From the NCBI GenBank assembly GCA_045540015.1, contig JAZQGP010000049.1:37595-101594 (forward strand): a stretch of DNA of 64,000 bases. Reading direction: 5' to 3'. The stretch comes from UMGS1387 sp045540015. GTDB lineage: Bacteria; Bacillota; Clostridia; Oscillospirales; CAG-382. The notes under the pieces were generated by a model. That model searched no databases. It had not been told where the DNA came from and saw only the letters and a list, made by a program, of their open reading frames with translations. Positions 1 through 7,556 of the stretch are shown here, in pieces (the stretch's first letter is position 1; the number at the start of each line of letters is the position of its first letter). The translations under genes were made by a program, and so were the position numbers.

Positions 1-486
1 GCAAGAACTTTTAAACCGCGCGGATACTTTGGCTTAACATTTACCACGCGACAAGCTCCATTTGTGCGCCATAAACGCAAGCGCACAAATTCAAACGGAA
101 ATTTTCTCTATAATAAAAAGTCAATGAGGGAAGTTAAGCCACCACGGCACGCTTTTTGAAAAAAGCTTAGCAAAAACTTTTAAACCGCGCGGATACTTTG
201 GCTTAACATTTACCACGCGACAAGCTCCATTTGTGCGCCATAAACGCAAGCGCACAAATTCAAACGGAAATTCCCTCTATAATAAAAAGTCAATGAGGGA
301 ATTTAAGCCGCCACGGCACGCTTTTTGAAAAAAGCTTAGCAAAAACTTTTAAACCGCGCGGATACTTTGGCGTAACATTTACCACGCGACAAGCTCCATT
401 TGTGCGCCATAAACGCAAGCGCACAAATTCAAGCGGAAATTTCCTCTATAATAAAAAGCCAATGAGGGAAGATAAGCCACCACGGC
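1..486. repeat. Tandem 169-bp repeat, about 2.9 copies
   Basis: The segment starting AAACCGCGCGGATACTTTGG recurs at positions 13, 182 and 351, giving an exact period of 169 bp with only scattered substitutions. Each unit contains an inverted pair (TTTGTGCGC ... GCGCACAAA) and ends in the palindromic module GCTTTTTGAAAAAAGC followed by TTAGCAAAAACTTTT. That module recurs as single copies elsewhere in the window. The array runs off the left edge, so total copy number is unknown. No open frame spans it. Confidence 0.93.
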
Positions 487-796
487 GAAAGAAGGGAAAT
501 AAGCGGAAGTTGGGAAGTTGAAATAGGACGTTGTGTATACCTGAATTTGACCTCATCAATGGTCAAATTCAGCAAATTTTAGTTTTTGCATAACCCCAAC
601 TGAGCCATCCCTTCTTTTTGAGTGGGGAACTTTTACACAAACATCCCAAATCTTTGATTTGGTGTATGTTTGGTATGCATAGCTGCTACTTTTGTTTCGG
701 GACAAAAGTAGAGAAAAAGAAGCAATAAGTATCAAATCAATGTATCTTGGTCGATAAAATGAGAAATTCCCCTTTATTCTCACCAAACATAAACAG
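487..796. other. Non-coding gap with two perfect hairpins
   Basis: No convincing gene is seen here. Two strong palindromes are present: a 12-bp stem at 541-572 (CTGAATTTGACC ... GGTCAAATTCAG) and a 10-bp stem at 684-709 (CTACTTTTGT ... ACAAAAGTAG). A 76-codon minus-strand frame covers both, but it has low complexity and no ribosome binding site, and is better read as repeat DNA. Confidence 0.6.
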
Positions 797-832
797 ACTA
801 AAAAAGCGCATGCCTTTCAGCACACGCTTTAA
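797..832 (-). terminator. Intrinsic terminator of the minD-mgsA operon
   Basis: On the minus strand a 10-bp stem with two G-U pairs (804-829, loop TGAAAG) is followed by a run of T residues. It lies 25 bp beyond the stop of the methylglyoxal-synthase-like gene. Confidence 0.75.
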
Positions 833-853
833 ACTTGGTAATATTGATTAAAA

Positions 854-1276
854 TTAAAACTTCCTGTTGGTCTTAGACTTTGGATTTACAAGATCTCTCC
901 AGTCGAGCGTACCCTGGTCAAGTGCAAGGATAAGCGCCTCTGCGGTTGCAATGTTTGTCGCAAAGGGGACATTGTATATGTCGCAAAGACGAAGAATGTT
1001 ATGCTCAGACTCCTTGTATTCCGGTGCCGAAACGGTGTTTCTGAAAAACAGCAGAAGGTCTATTTCATTAAACGCAATTCTCGATGCAAGCTGGTCTATT
1101 CCGCCCTGCATTCCCGACATCACGCACTCAATGTTAAGTCCCGTAGCTTCTGAAATATATTTACCTGTAGCATCCGTAGCATAAAGATTATGCTTGCAGA
1201 GAATGCCCTGATAAGCTATACAAAATTCCGTCATCAATTCCTTTTTGCTGTCAGATGCTATAATTGCTATTTCCAT
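854..1276 (-). CDS. Methylglyoxal synthase-like protein with altered active site
   Basis: This 140-residue protein has the length and fold signature of methylglyoxal synthase, the enzyme that converts dihydroxyacetone phosphate to methylglyoxal. Visible motifs are LYATDATG (31-38), SGMQGGIDQ (54-62), FFRN (77-80) and LRLCDIYNVPFATNIATAE (95-113). The Asp corresponding to the catalytic base (E. coli Asp71) is kept as D61. Ungapped alignment with the remembered E. coli sequence puts Asn80, Tyr87 and Ser90 at the places of Asp91, His98 and Asp101, and the GTTG phosphate loop reads DATG. It is the second gene of an operon with minD (27-bp gap), an order seen in other Clostridia. The fold is confident; enzymatic activity is doubtful. 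Confidence 0.8.
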   Translation of the reverse strand: MEIAIIASDSKKELMTEFCIAYQGILCKHNLYATDATGKYISEATGLNIECVMSGMQGGIDQLASRIAFNEIDLLLFFRNTVSAPEYKESEHNILRLCDIYNVPFATNIATAEALILALDQGTLDWRDLVNPKSKTNRKF

Positions 1277-1303
1277 ATTTAACCGTTTTTCCTTTCATAT
1301 TAT

Positions 1304-2143
1304 TCAATAAGTATGCTCATTGTTGCGAAGTCCGGTATCTACCCCGTAAAACAGCTCAACCTTATGTCCTTCGCATCTTGAAGATATGTTTTCAACTGCC
1401 CTGTAAAAGAGCTTTTTACCCGACTTTACCTGTCCTGCAAGAAGTCCCTTTTCCTGTGCTCTTGCCATTGCAGAGTCAAACGGGATAACACCGCCGAGTT
1501 GAAGATGTGTTTTTGATATTATATCGTAAAGCCCTACATTGTCGCGGCTCTTAACGTCTCTCGGACGAAATCCGTTTACTATAAGCTTTATATCCAGTCC
1601 GCCGCTTGTAAGGTTGTCCTTGCCGTAGCCGGTAAGCTCATTAAGAGCAATCGCGGTTTTCTCGGCAGCTCTTATCGAAGCCGCGGTATGAAGCGATATA
1701 ACAAATGCGGAATCAGCATAAAGAGCTAAGTTTTTGTAAAGATTGTCGGGACGTGCAGGAAGGTCGAATATTACATATTCAAACCTGTCGGAAAGTTTTT
1801 TTACGAAATCGCCTATAGCTTCTTTCGTAAAGCTTTCAGACGTGCTTCCTATCTCGTGCCTTTCGGGGTAAAATGCAGGAGCCGACAAAAAATGAAGATT
1901 CTCACAGCGCATATCCGTTACAAGCGCATTCTCAAGCGTGCAGGTTCCCTTTATAACATCGCAGACATTGAACAGCGTTACGTTTTCAAGCCCCAGCACA
2001 ATATCAAGGCATCTCGACTCCAAATCACAGTCAACAGCGACTACAGAATGTCCTTTTTTTGCAAGGCTCATGGCGAGATTTGCAGATACGGTTGTTTTTC
2101 CTACCCCGCCCTTATACGAGGTAACAATATATATTTTACTCAA
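1304..2143 (-). CDS. minD: MinD-like ParA-family ATPase
   Basis: This 279-residue ATPase belongs to the MinD/ParA family, which positions the division septum or other cargo through membrane-dependent ATP cycling. A deviant Walker A motif KGGVGKTT is at residues 11-18, a VAVDCDLE switch segment at about 35-42, and a Walker B region VIFDLPA near 125. The C-terminus lacks the usual basic amphipathic membrane-targeting helix. No minC or minE is adjacent; only the methylglyoxal-synthase-like gene follows. Translation most likely starts at a TTG codon 9 nt after GGAGG. A strong promoter lies about 40 bp upstream. A general MinD-like role is likely; whether it acts in septum placement cannot be seen. 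Confidence 0.85.
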   Translation of the reverse strand: MSKIYIVTSYKGGVGKTTVSANLAMSLAKKGHSVVAVDCDLESRCLDIVLGLENVTLFNVCDVIKGTCTLENALVTDMRCENLHFLSAPAFYPERHEIGSTSESFTKEAIGDFVKKLSDRFEYVIFDLPARPDNLYKNLALYADSAFVISLHTAASIRAAEKTAIALNELTGYGKDNLTSGGLDIKLIVNGFRPRDVKSRDNVGLYDIISKTHLQLGGVIPFDSAMARAQEKGLLAGQVKSGKKLFYRAVENISSRCEGHKVELFYGVDTGLRNNEHTY

Positions 2144-2182
2144 AGACAGATTACCTCCGTACAGCGTTTCATTTATAGTGAT

Positions 2183-2211
2183 ATTATATCAAATAATGTG
2201 TTATTTGTCAA
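2183..2211 (-). promoter_or_regulatory. Promoter of minD operon
   Basis: The -35 is TTGACA (2211-2206) and the -10 is TATAAT (2188-2183), with a 17-bp spacer. The match to the housekeeping sigma consensus is perfect. Confidence 0.85.
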
Positions 2212-2395
2212 TCTTACCAAAGATATTTTTATATTTTATAACATCTGATAAATCTGCATGCGTTTAGTTGTGCATTATAACCAAAATTCCTAATATTCTT
2301 TCGCGAGTTTGCTCACATTTGTACAAATAAAGTTCTGTTTTTACGCGTTTTTAATAAATTTCCAAAAATTAAAGTAAATTTTATTCTCAAGACTA

Positions 2396-2424
2396 TTGAA
2401 ATTATTCTGAAACTATAGTATAAT
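2396..2424 (+). promoter_or_regulatory. Promoter of SLH-transglutaminase gene
   Basis: The -35 is TTGAAA (2396-2401) and the -10 is TATAAT (2419-2424), 17 bp apart and 38 bp before the start codon. Together with the divergent minD promoter this accounts for most of the 319-bp gap 2144-2462. Confidence 0.8.
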
Positions 2425-2462
2425 TAAATACAATCTAAAAATAAATACACAAGAGGTGCAAA

Positions 2463-4073
2463 ATGATGAAAAAATTTTCTAAGCTTATTGCAGTTATGCT
2501 TTTCGCGGCAATGCTCATGACTTGTGCTTGTCCCGCTTTCGCTGCAGTAATCGACATTGAAATTGATATCGGAAGTCTTTTCGAGCCGGAAACGGAGGAA
2601 AATCCGGATACACCAGGATCGTCAACTCCGCCCACAACCAACGACCAGACTTCAAAAGACGATGAGACCGTAAACATCCCCGGCGACAATACCGGTGGAA
2701 ATTCATCGGATAATAAAGATGAAAAAGAAGACGAAGAAAAAGAAGAAACAAATCTCTTCGTTACAAAATTCTCCGATGTTAAAGAAAACGATTGGTTCTA
2801 CAGCTATGTAACAGCGCTTGCTTCCAAGGGCATTATCACAGGATATCCTGACGGGACCTTTGCTCCCCAGGGCAATATTACAAGAGCTGAATTTATAAAG
2901 CTTCTTGTTGAGTGCATGGATTACGATCTTACCGAAAACGCTGTATTCGACGATGTTACTGCAAAAGATTGGTATTATACATACGTTTCAGCAGCAGCTG
3001 ACAACAAGGTTCTTTCTGTTGAAGATTACGGCAAGGAATTCAAAGGCGACGAAAAGATAACAAGAGAAGAAGTAGCTGCTCTCATTATCAAGGCAACAGG
3101 CGTTGAAACCGGAAAGTATGCAACTCCTTACGCCGACACAGACGACAAGAACATTGTTGCTCTTTACACAATCTGCCTCATGCAGGGTTCGCTTGACGGA
3201 AAAGGCAACAGATACTTCTATCCCGAAAGCAACATTACAAGAGCCGAAGTAAGCGCAGTATTCACAAGACTTCTTGAATACAATGCAGACAAAGAAGCCT
3301 TCGTAAAAGAAAAGATGGCTGAATACGGAATAACAGAGTTAAAGCTTCTCTCAGTTCCGAAAACATCAGCTGACTATTATGAAACAGTAAAAAACGCCGG
3401 ATTAACTCCGGCGTTAACTTTTGTCATTGAGCTTAAAAATCCCAATCCCGAAAACACAGACGAGATATGCACAAACCTGACAGAAGCATTTGTGGCCTGT
3501 GCCAACACACATCCCGAGTATTTCACGCACCTTCTTTTAGATATAGTATATACTTCACACACCGAAGAAAACGGATTTCTTTTTTTCTCCTTCAAAAGCA
3601 GCTCCGAGGAATTTACATTGTCAGAGCTTGACAGAATGTACAAAGAAAGTAAAACCCACGCAAAACACGCCGCAGAGCAGATATATCTTAACAGCTATCA
3701 TAAAGATGCCTACTCGCTCGCAGGACGCGTTCATGACTACATAACAGCCTCCACTGTTTACAGCGACACGCTCTCCGACAGTGTTTATCTTGCATACGGG
3801 GTATTCGAAAAGAAAAACGCTGTTTGTCAAGGCTACAGTGCAGCCTTCAACATGATATGCCGTGAGCTTGGCATTGAAAGCGTGGCGGTCGCAAACGAAA
3901 ACCACATGTGGAACGTTATAAAATACAACGGAAAGCTTTATTTCTACGACAGCACATGGGACGATAGGGACAGCCAAAACTCCGCAGAAAGTACTTACAG
4001 AGGAATTTCAAAAGAGAAACTCAATCAAACTCACGGTGAGTTTTCGCTGTGCGAATTTGCGTTTACCGATTAA
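2463..4073 (+). CDS. Secreted SLH-domain protein with transglutaminase-like domain
   Basis: This 536-residue surface protein has a signal peptide (residues 1-28, ending PAFAA), an acidic low-complexity linker (40-95) and three S-layer-homology repeats at about 100-155, 160-212 and 220-273. The motifs GYPDGTFAPQGNITRAEF and YFYPESNITRAEV are typical of SLH repeats. A C-terminal transglutaminase-like fold carries a plausible Cys455-His481-Asp496 triad (AVCQGYS, ENHMWN, YFYDSTW). SLH repeats tether proteins to pyruvylated secondary wall polymer. The transglutaminase fold suggests a cysteine peptidase or transfer activity on the cell surface. The start follows GAGGTG by 3-6 nt. A terminator-like hairpin lies inside the coding region at 3393-3415. 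Confidence 0.88.
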   Translation: MMKKFSKLIAVMLFAAMLMTCACPAFAAVIDIEIDIGSLFEPETEENPDTPGSSTPPTTNDQTSKDDETVNIPGDNTGGNSSDNKDEKEDEEKEETNLFVTKFSDVKENDWFYSYVTALASKGIITGYPDGTFAPQGNITRAEFIKLLVECMDYDLTENAVFDDVTAKDWYYTYVSAAADNKVLSVEDYGKEFKGDEKITREEVAALIIKATGVETGKYATPYADTDDKNIVALYTICLMQGSLDGKGNRYFYPESNITRAEVSAVFTRLLEYNADKEAFVKEKMAEYGITELKLLSVPKTSADYYETVKNAGLTPALTFVIELKNPNPENTDEICTNLTEAFVACANTHPEYFTHLLLDIVYTSHTEENGFLFFSFKSSSEEFTLSELDRMYKESKTHAKHAAEQIYLNSYHKDAYSLAGRVHDYITASTVYSDTLSDSVYLAYGVFEKKNAVCQGYSAAFNMICRELGIESVAVANENHMWNVIKYNGKLYFYDSTWDDRDSQNSAESTYRGISKEKLNQTHGEFSLCEFAFTD

Positions 4074-4095
4074 TACGCATTCAAACCCGTGTTGC

Positions 4096-4124
4096 TTGAC
4101 ATTTGATGCAATTTATGGTATTTT
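4096..4124 (+). promoter_or_regulatory. Promoter of cysteine desulfurase-murE
   Basis: The -35 is TTGACA (4096-4101), the spacer is 17 bp and the -10 is TATTTT (4119-4124). It sits 48 bp upstream of the cysteine desulfurase start. Confidence 0.7.
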
Positions 4125-4172
4125 ATATTAGTAGAAAATGTATAGAAAATCGGAGATATAACATATACTGAC

Positions 4173-5324
4173 ATGAATAACGAAATATATTTAGACAACG
4201 CCGCAACAACCCAAACAGACGAATCTGCCGCAAAGCTCGCGCTTGAAGTCATGTGTTCGTTTTACGGCAATCCATCCTCTGCACACGGCAAAGGACTGGA
4301 AGCCGAGCATCTCTTGAAAGACGCACGTCACAAGGTTGCCTCGGCTCTTGGGTACTCCGACAGAGACGGCTGTGTTTGCTTTACCTCGTGCGGTACAGAA
4401 GCTACAAACATGGCATTCTTCGGCACATACAAGCTGTTTTCAAAAAGGCTTGACAATATCATAATCTCGGATTCCGAGCACCCGTCGGTTGAAAACTGTG
4501 CGTGCGAGCTCGAAAAGCACGGTGTTACCGTACACCGCATACCGACAAAGGGCGGCTCTTTAGATCTTGAATATGCAAAAAGCGTCATGAACGACAAAAC
4601 AATGCTTATTTCCTGCATGCTTGTCAACAATGAAACAGGCGCCGTGTATGACATAAAAGCACTCAAAAAACTGCGCGACATGTATGCAAAAAACGCATAT
4701 CTCCATGTTGATGCAGTTCAGGCTTTTACAAAACTGCCCTATAAAATGTCAGCAATAGGAGCAGATTTAATCAGCATCAGCGGGCACAAAATCCATGCAC
4801 CGAAAGGTATAGGCGCATTATATATTGCAAAAGGCATAAGAACAAGTCCGCTTCTCTTTGGCGGCGGTCAGGAAAATTCGCTTCGTTCGGGAACGGAGTC
4901 GCTTCCTCTCATATGCGCTTTCGGCAAAGCTTGCGAAGAAGCAGTGACAAGTCAAAGTCAAAGGCTTTCTCACCTTGAAACGCTTAACAGATATGCAAGA
5001 GAAGCTCTTTCAAAAAAAGTGCCGGAAGCTGTCATAAACTCAAAAGACGGCTTTGCACCGCATATTCTGAGTATAAGCATCCCCGGAATCAGAAGCGAAA
5101 TAATGCTGAGATTCCTCTCGGAAAAGGGCATTTACGTGTCTGCCGGCTCTGCCTGCTCGTCAAAGCACGCTAACAACAGAGTGCTCTCCGCCTTCGGACT
5201 TGACGACAAAACCGCCGACAGCACGCTACGCATAAGCTTTTCAAAATACAACACCACAAACGAAATTGACACGCTTTGCACCGCCCTTTCGGAGGGCTGC
5301 AAAACTCTTATTCATACAGTTTGA
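4173..5324 (+). CDS. Cysteine desulfurase, NifS/IscS family
   Basis: This 383-residue PLP enzyme releases sulfur from cysteine as a protein persulfide for Fe-S cluster or thio-cofactor synthesis. Landmarks are the N-terminal YLDNAATTQ, His103 in SEHPSVE, the PLP lysine K206 in SGHKIHAPKG, the GGGQENSLRSGTES loop (230-243) and the active-site Cys328 in SAGSACSS. All key residues are present. No iscU, thiI or mnmA gene is adjacent, so the sulfur acceptor is unknown. It is followed 23 bp later by murE on the same strand, probably as one transcript. Confidence 0.92.
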   Translation: MNNEIYLDNAATTQTDESAAKLALEVMCSFYGNPSSAHGKGLEAEHLLKDARHKVASALGYSDRDGCVCFTSCGTEATNMAFFGTYKLFSKRLDNIIISDSEHPSVENCACELEKHGVTVHRIPTKGGSLDLEYAKSVMNDKTMLISCMLVNNETGAVYDIKALKKLRDMYAKNAYLHVDAVQAFTKLPYKMSAIGADLISISGHKIHAPKGIGALYIAKGIRTSPLLFGGGQENSLRSGTESLPLICAFGKACEEAVTSQSQRLSHLETLNRYAREALSKKVPEAVINSKDGFAPHILSISIPGIRSEIMLRFLSEKGIYVSAGSACSSKHANNRVLSAFGLDDKTADSTLRISFSKYNTTNEIDTLCTALSEGCKTLIHTV

Positions 5325-5347
5325 TAAATCAGAAAGGTTGATTTGAT

Positions 5348-6886
5348 TTGATAATACGCGATATAGAAAGAGTTCTTGAAGAGGAGCTTTCTTCAAAGGA
5401 GCTGACAGCAAGTGCAAATCCGAAAAGCACAGACAGTGACTGCTCATGCCTTTGCGACAAAGTCATAACAGGCGTATCCTTCGATTCGAGAACCGTTGAA
5501 GAAGGACACATCTTTGTTGCAATTGTAGGGCTTAAAAGCGACGGACACGCATACATTCCCTCTGCAATAGAAAAGGGCGCTGCGGCAATTGTCTGCGAGG
5601 ATGTAAAGCAGTATTCGCTTTATAAGGCGCAGTATCCGGACGTTTATTTCTGCCTTGTTAAAAACGCAAGAATTGCTCTCGCTCTTGTTTCCTGCGAGTT
5701 TTACGAAAACTGCACAAAAGACCTCTGCCTTATCGGAATTACAGGCACAAAGGGTAAGACAAGCACATCGTTTATGATTGCAAGAATACTCCGTGAAAGC
5801 GGCAAAAAGGTTGGTATTATCGGAACAACAGGTGCTTACTGCGACGGCTTTTACGAGGAAATGGAGCATTCCACTCCCGAAAGCCGCGACCTGTACAGAC
5901 TTTTTTATGAAATGAAAAAACGAGGAACAACTCACATTGTAATGGAGGTGTCCTCGCAAGCTATTCTTATGAACAGAGTTTACGGCATGCATTTTGATAC
6001 GGCAATTTTTACAAACATCACGCCCGACCACATAGGCGAAGGAGAGCACCGCGACTTTGACGACTACCTTTACTGCAAGGGCAAGCTCTTTTCCATGTGT
6101 ACAAACGCCGCAGTCAACACCGACAGCGACAAGGCGGGATATATACTCGACATCTGCCGTTCAAACGGCGTAAACATATATACCTTTGCCCTCTCGGACG
6201 AAAACGCAGACTTTGTTGCAAAAAATGAGCAGTTCTTTATAAAAGACGGCATGAGAACAAAATACGAGCTTTGTACAAAGGACGGAAAATGCGACGAAAT
6301 CGAGGTTAGCGTTCCCGGAAAGTTCTCGGTATTCAATTCTCTCTGTGCCTGTACGGTAGGCGCAATCTACGGCACAAGCATATCCGAAATGCAAAAAGCA
6401 TTATGCGATGTTAAGGTAATCGGAAGAATAGAGCCTGTACCCAATGAATACTGCAAGGCTCCCGTGATTATAGACTATGCCCACAATGCAGTGAGCCTTG
6501 AGAGCCTGTTTACGGCTGTCGGAGCATATTCGCCCAAACGCATGATTTGCGTTTTCGGATGCGGCGGCAACCGCTCAAAGCTAAGACGCTACGAAATGGG
6601 AGAAATCAGCGGAAAATACGCAGATTTATCGGTTATCACAACCGACAACTCGCGTTTTGAGGAGCTTGACGATATAATATCCGATATTCTTGTGGGAATG
6701 GGCAAAACAGACGGAAAATACGTTATCATAAAAGACAGACTTGAAGCTATTCATTATGCAATGAGAATTGCAGAGGAAGGCGACGTTATTCTGCTTGCAG
6801 GAAAAGGACAGGAAACGTATCTTGACATTAAGGGCGTAAAAACGCACTTTGATGAACGCGAAGCGGTTGCGGCGTTCAACGGATAA
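5348..6886 (+). CDS. murE: UDP-N-acetylmuramoyl-tripeptide synthetase (MurE)
   Basis: This 512-residue Mur ligase adds the third amino acid to UDP-MurNAc-L-Ala-D-Glu in cytoplasmic peptidoglycan precursor synthesis. The Mur P-loop GITGTKGKTST is at 130-140, NITPDHIGEGEHRDFDDY at 223-240, the carbamylated-lysine position at about K244 (CKGKLF) and IDYAHNA at 375-381. The third-residue specificity loop reads DNSR (433-436). This is close to the DNPR of meso-diaminopimelate enzymes rather than the lysine type, so DAP is the likely substrate, in keeping with lysA at 48.4 kb. Translation starts at TTG, 10 nt after AGAAAGG. It sits alone, away from a dcw cluster. Confidence 0.93.
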   Translation: MIIRDIERVLEEELSSKELTASANPKSTDSDCSCLCDKVITGVSFDSRTVEEGHIFVAIVGLKSDGHAYIPSAIEKGAAAIVCEDVKQYSLYKAQYPDVYFCLVKNARIALALVSCEFYENCTKDLCLIGITGTKGKTSTSFMIARILRESGKKVGIIGTTGAYCDGFYEEMEHSTPESRDLYRLFYEMKKRGTTHIVMEVSSQAILMNRVYGMHFDTAIFTNITPDHIGEGEHRDFDDYLYCKGKLFSMCTNAAVNTDSDKAGYILDICRSNGVNIYTFALSDENADFVAKNEQFFIKDGMRTKYELCTKDGKCDEIEVSVPGKFSVFNSLCACTVGAIYGTSISEMQKALCDVKVIGRIEPVPNEYCKAPVIIDYAHNAVSLESLFTAVGAYSPKRMICVFGCGGNRSKLRRYEMGEISGKYADLSVITTDNSRFEELDDIISDILVGMGKTDGKYVIIKDRLEAIHYAMRIAEEGDVILLAGKGQETYLDIKGVKTHFDEREAVAAFNG

Positions 6887-6932
6887 AAAATCATTGAAAG
6901 TTTTTGCATGGCTTTTACTTTTACAAACCAAA

Positions 6933-6969
6933 GGGTTACAGCAAATCTAAGCTGTAACCCAATTTTTAT
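6933..6969. terminator. Bidirectional terminator between murE and SLOG gene
   Basis: An inverted repeat GGGTTACAGC ... GCTGTAACCC (6933-6960) is flanked by AATTTTTATT on the plus side and an A-rich side on the left. It lies in the 79-bp gap between convergent genes. Confidence 0.8.
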
Positions 6970-7538
6970 TCTTTTATATCCGTTTCATTATCGGAATAGA
7001 GATTTATTATCTCCCTGTCACAACGCTTAGCATAGTCAACAGTATAAGCCGTTCCGCTGCGTTTGTTGTTTTTCATATAGCACACGCAGTAATCCGAGTT
7101 GTCAACAAGTGCTCTGTTTCTCTTATACAAAAGCTGTGTTGCCTTTTCACGTGACGTCGGAAGCTTTTCCGAAACATTAACCTCATCAGCATTCTCGCGG
7201 ATAAAGGCATATATGCGCTTATCCGAATCGCTCCATTTTTCGTCCTGACCTTCATACGGCAAGTCTAAAATCAGCTTAATTCTGTCGTCGCTTCTTTTAA
7301 GGTCAATAACCATAGTCGCCGCAATTGTATCAAAGCCAAGTGCACCACCTGCACGAAAGTTTACAACGCCCTTTGATACAAGATACAGAATTGTGCTGCG
7401 AAGTCTGTAAAGAGTAGCCCTTCTCTCTTTTGCACTCATTCTTCTATGTCCCGTAAAACAACAGCTACACGCACGTACATCCTCAGGCACTAAGAGCCAA
7501 TCCTCATCACAATAATCATCTGTTAGTTCATCGTACAA
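6966..7538 (-). CDS. SLOG-family (DUF1273/YpsA-like) protein
   Basis: This 190-residue protein carries the SLOG signature SCCFTGHRRM (about 25-34) and the glycine-rich segment NFRAGGALGFDTIAA (about 60-74). SLOG folds are Rossmann-like nucleotide or ligand binders; relatives include YpsA and DprA. A C-terminal segment CYMKNNKRSGTAYTVDYAKR is also typical. Its ligand is unknown. It is the third gene of an apparent operon behind the two ABC exporter genes (18-bp gap), which does not itself reveal function. The start is TTG, seven bases after GGAGG. Confidence 0.8.
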   Translation of the reverse strand: MYDELTDDYCDEDWLLVPEDVRACSCCFTGHRRMSAKERRATLYRLRSTILYLVSKGVVNFRAGGALGFDTIAATMVIDLKRSDDRIKLILDLPYEGQDEKWSDSDKRIYAFIRENADEVNVSEKLPTSREKATQLLYKRNRALVDNSDYCVCYMKNNKRSGTAYTVDYAKRCDREIINLYSDNETDIKE

Positions 7539-7556
7539 GTTTTTTCCTCCACTCTG

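Noticed and set aside
1..486. CRISPR array
   Set aside because: The 169-bp units are contiguous and conserved throughout, with no short repeats and unique spacers; no cas gene is nearby.
556..786. 76-codon minus-strand frame between the tandem repeat and mgsA
   Set aside because: It covers two perfect hairpins, has no ribosome binding site or promoter, and its composition looks like repeat DNA.
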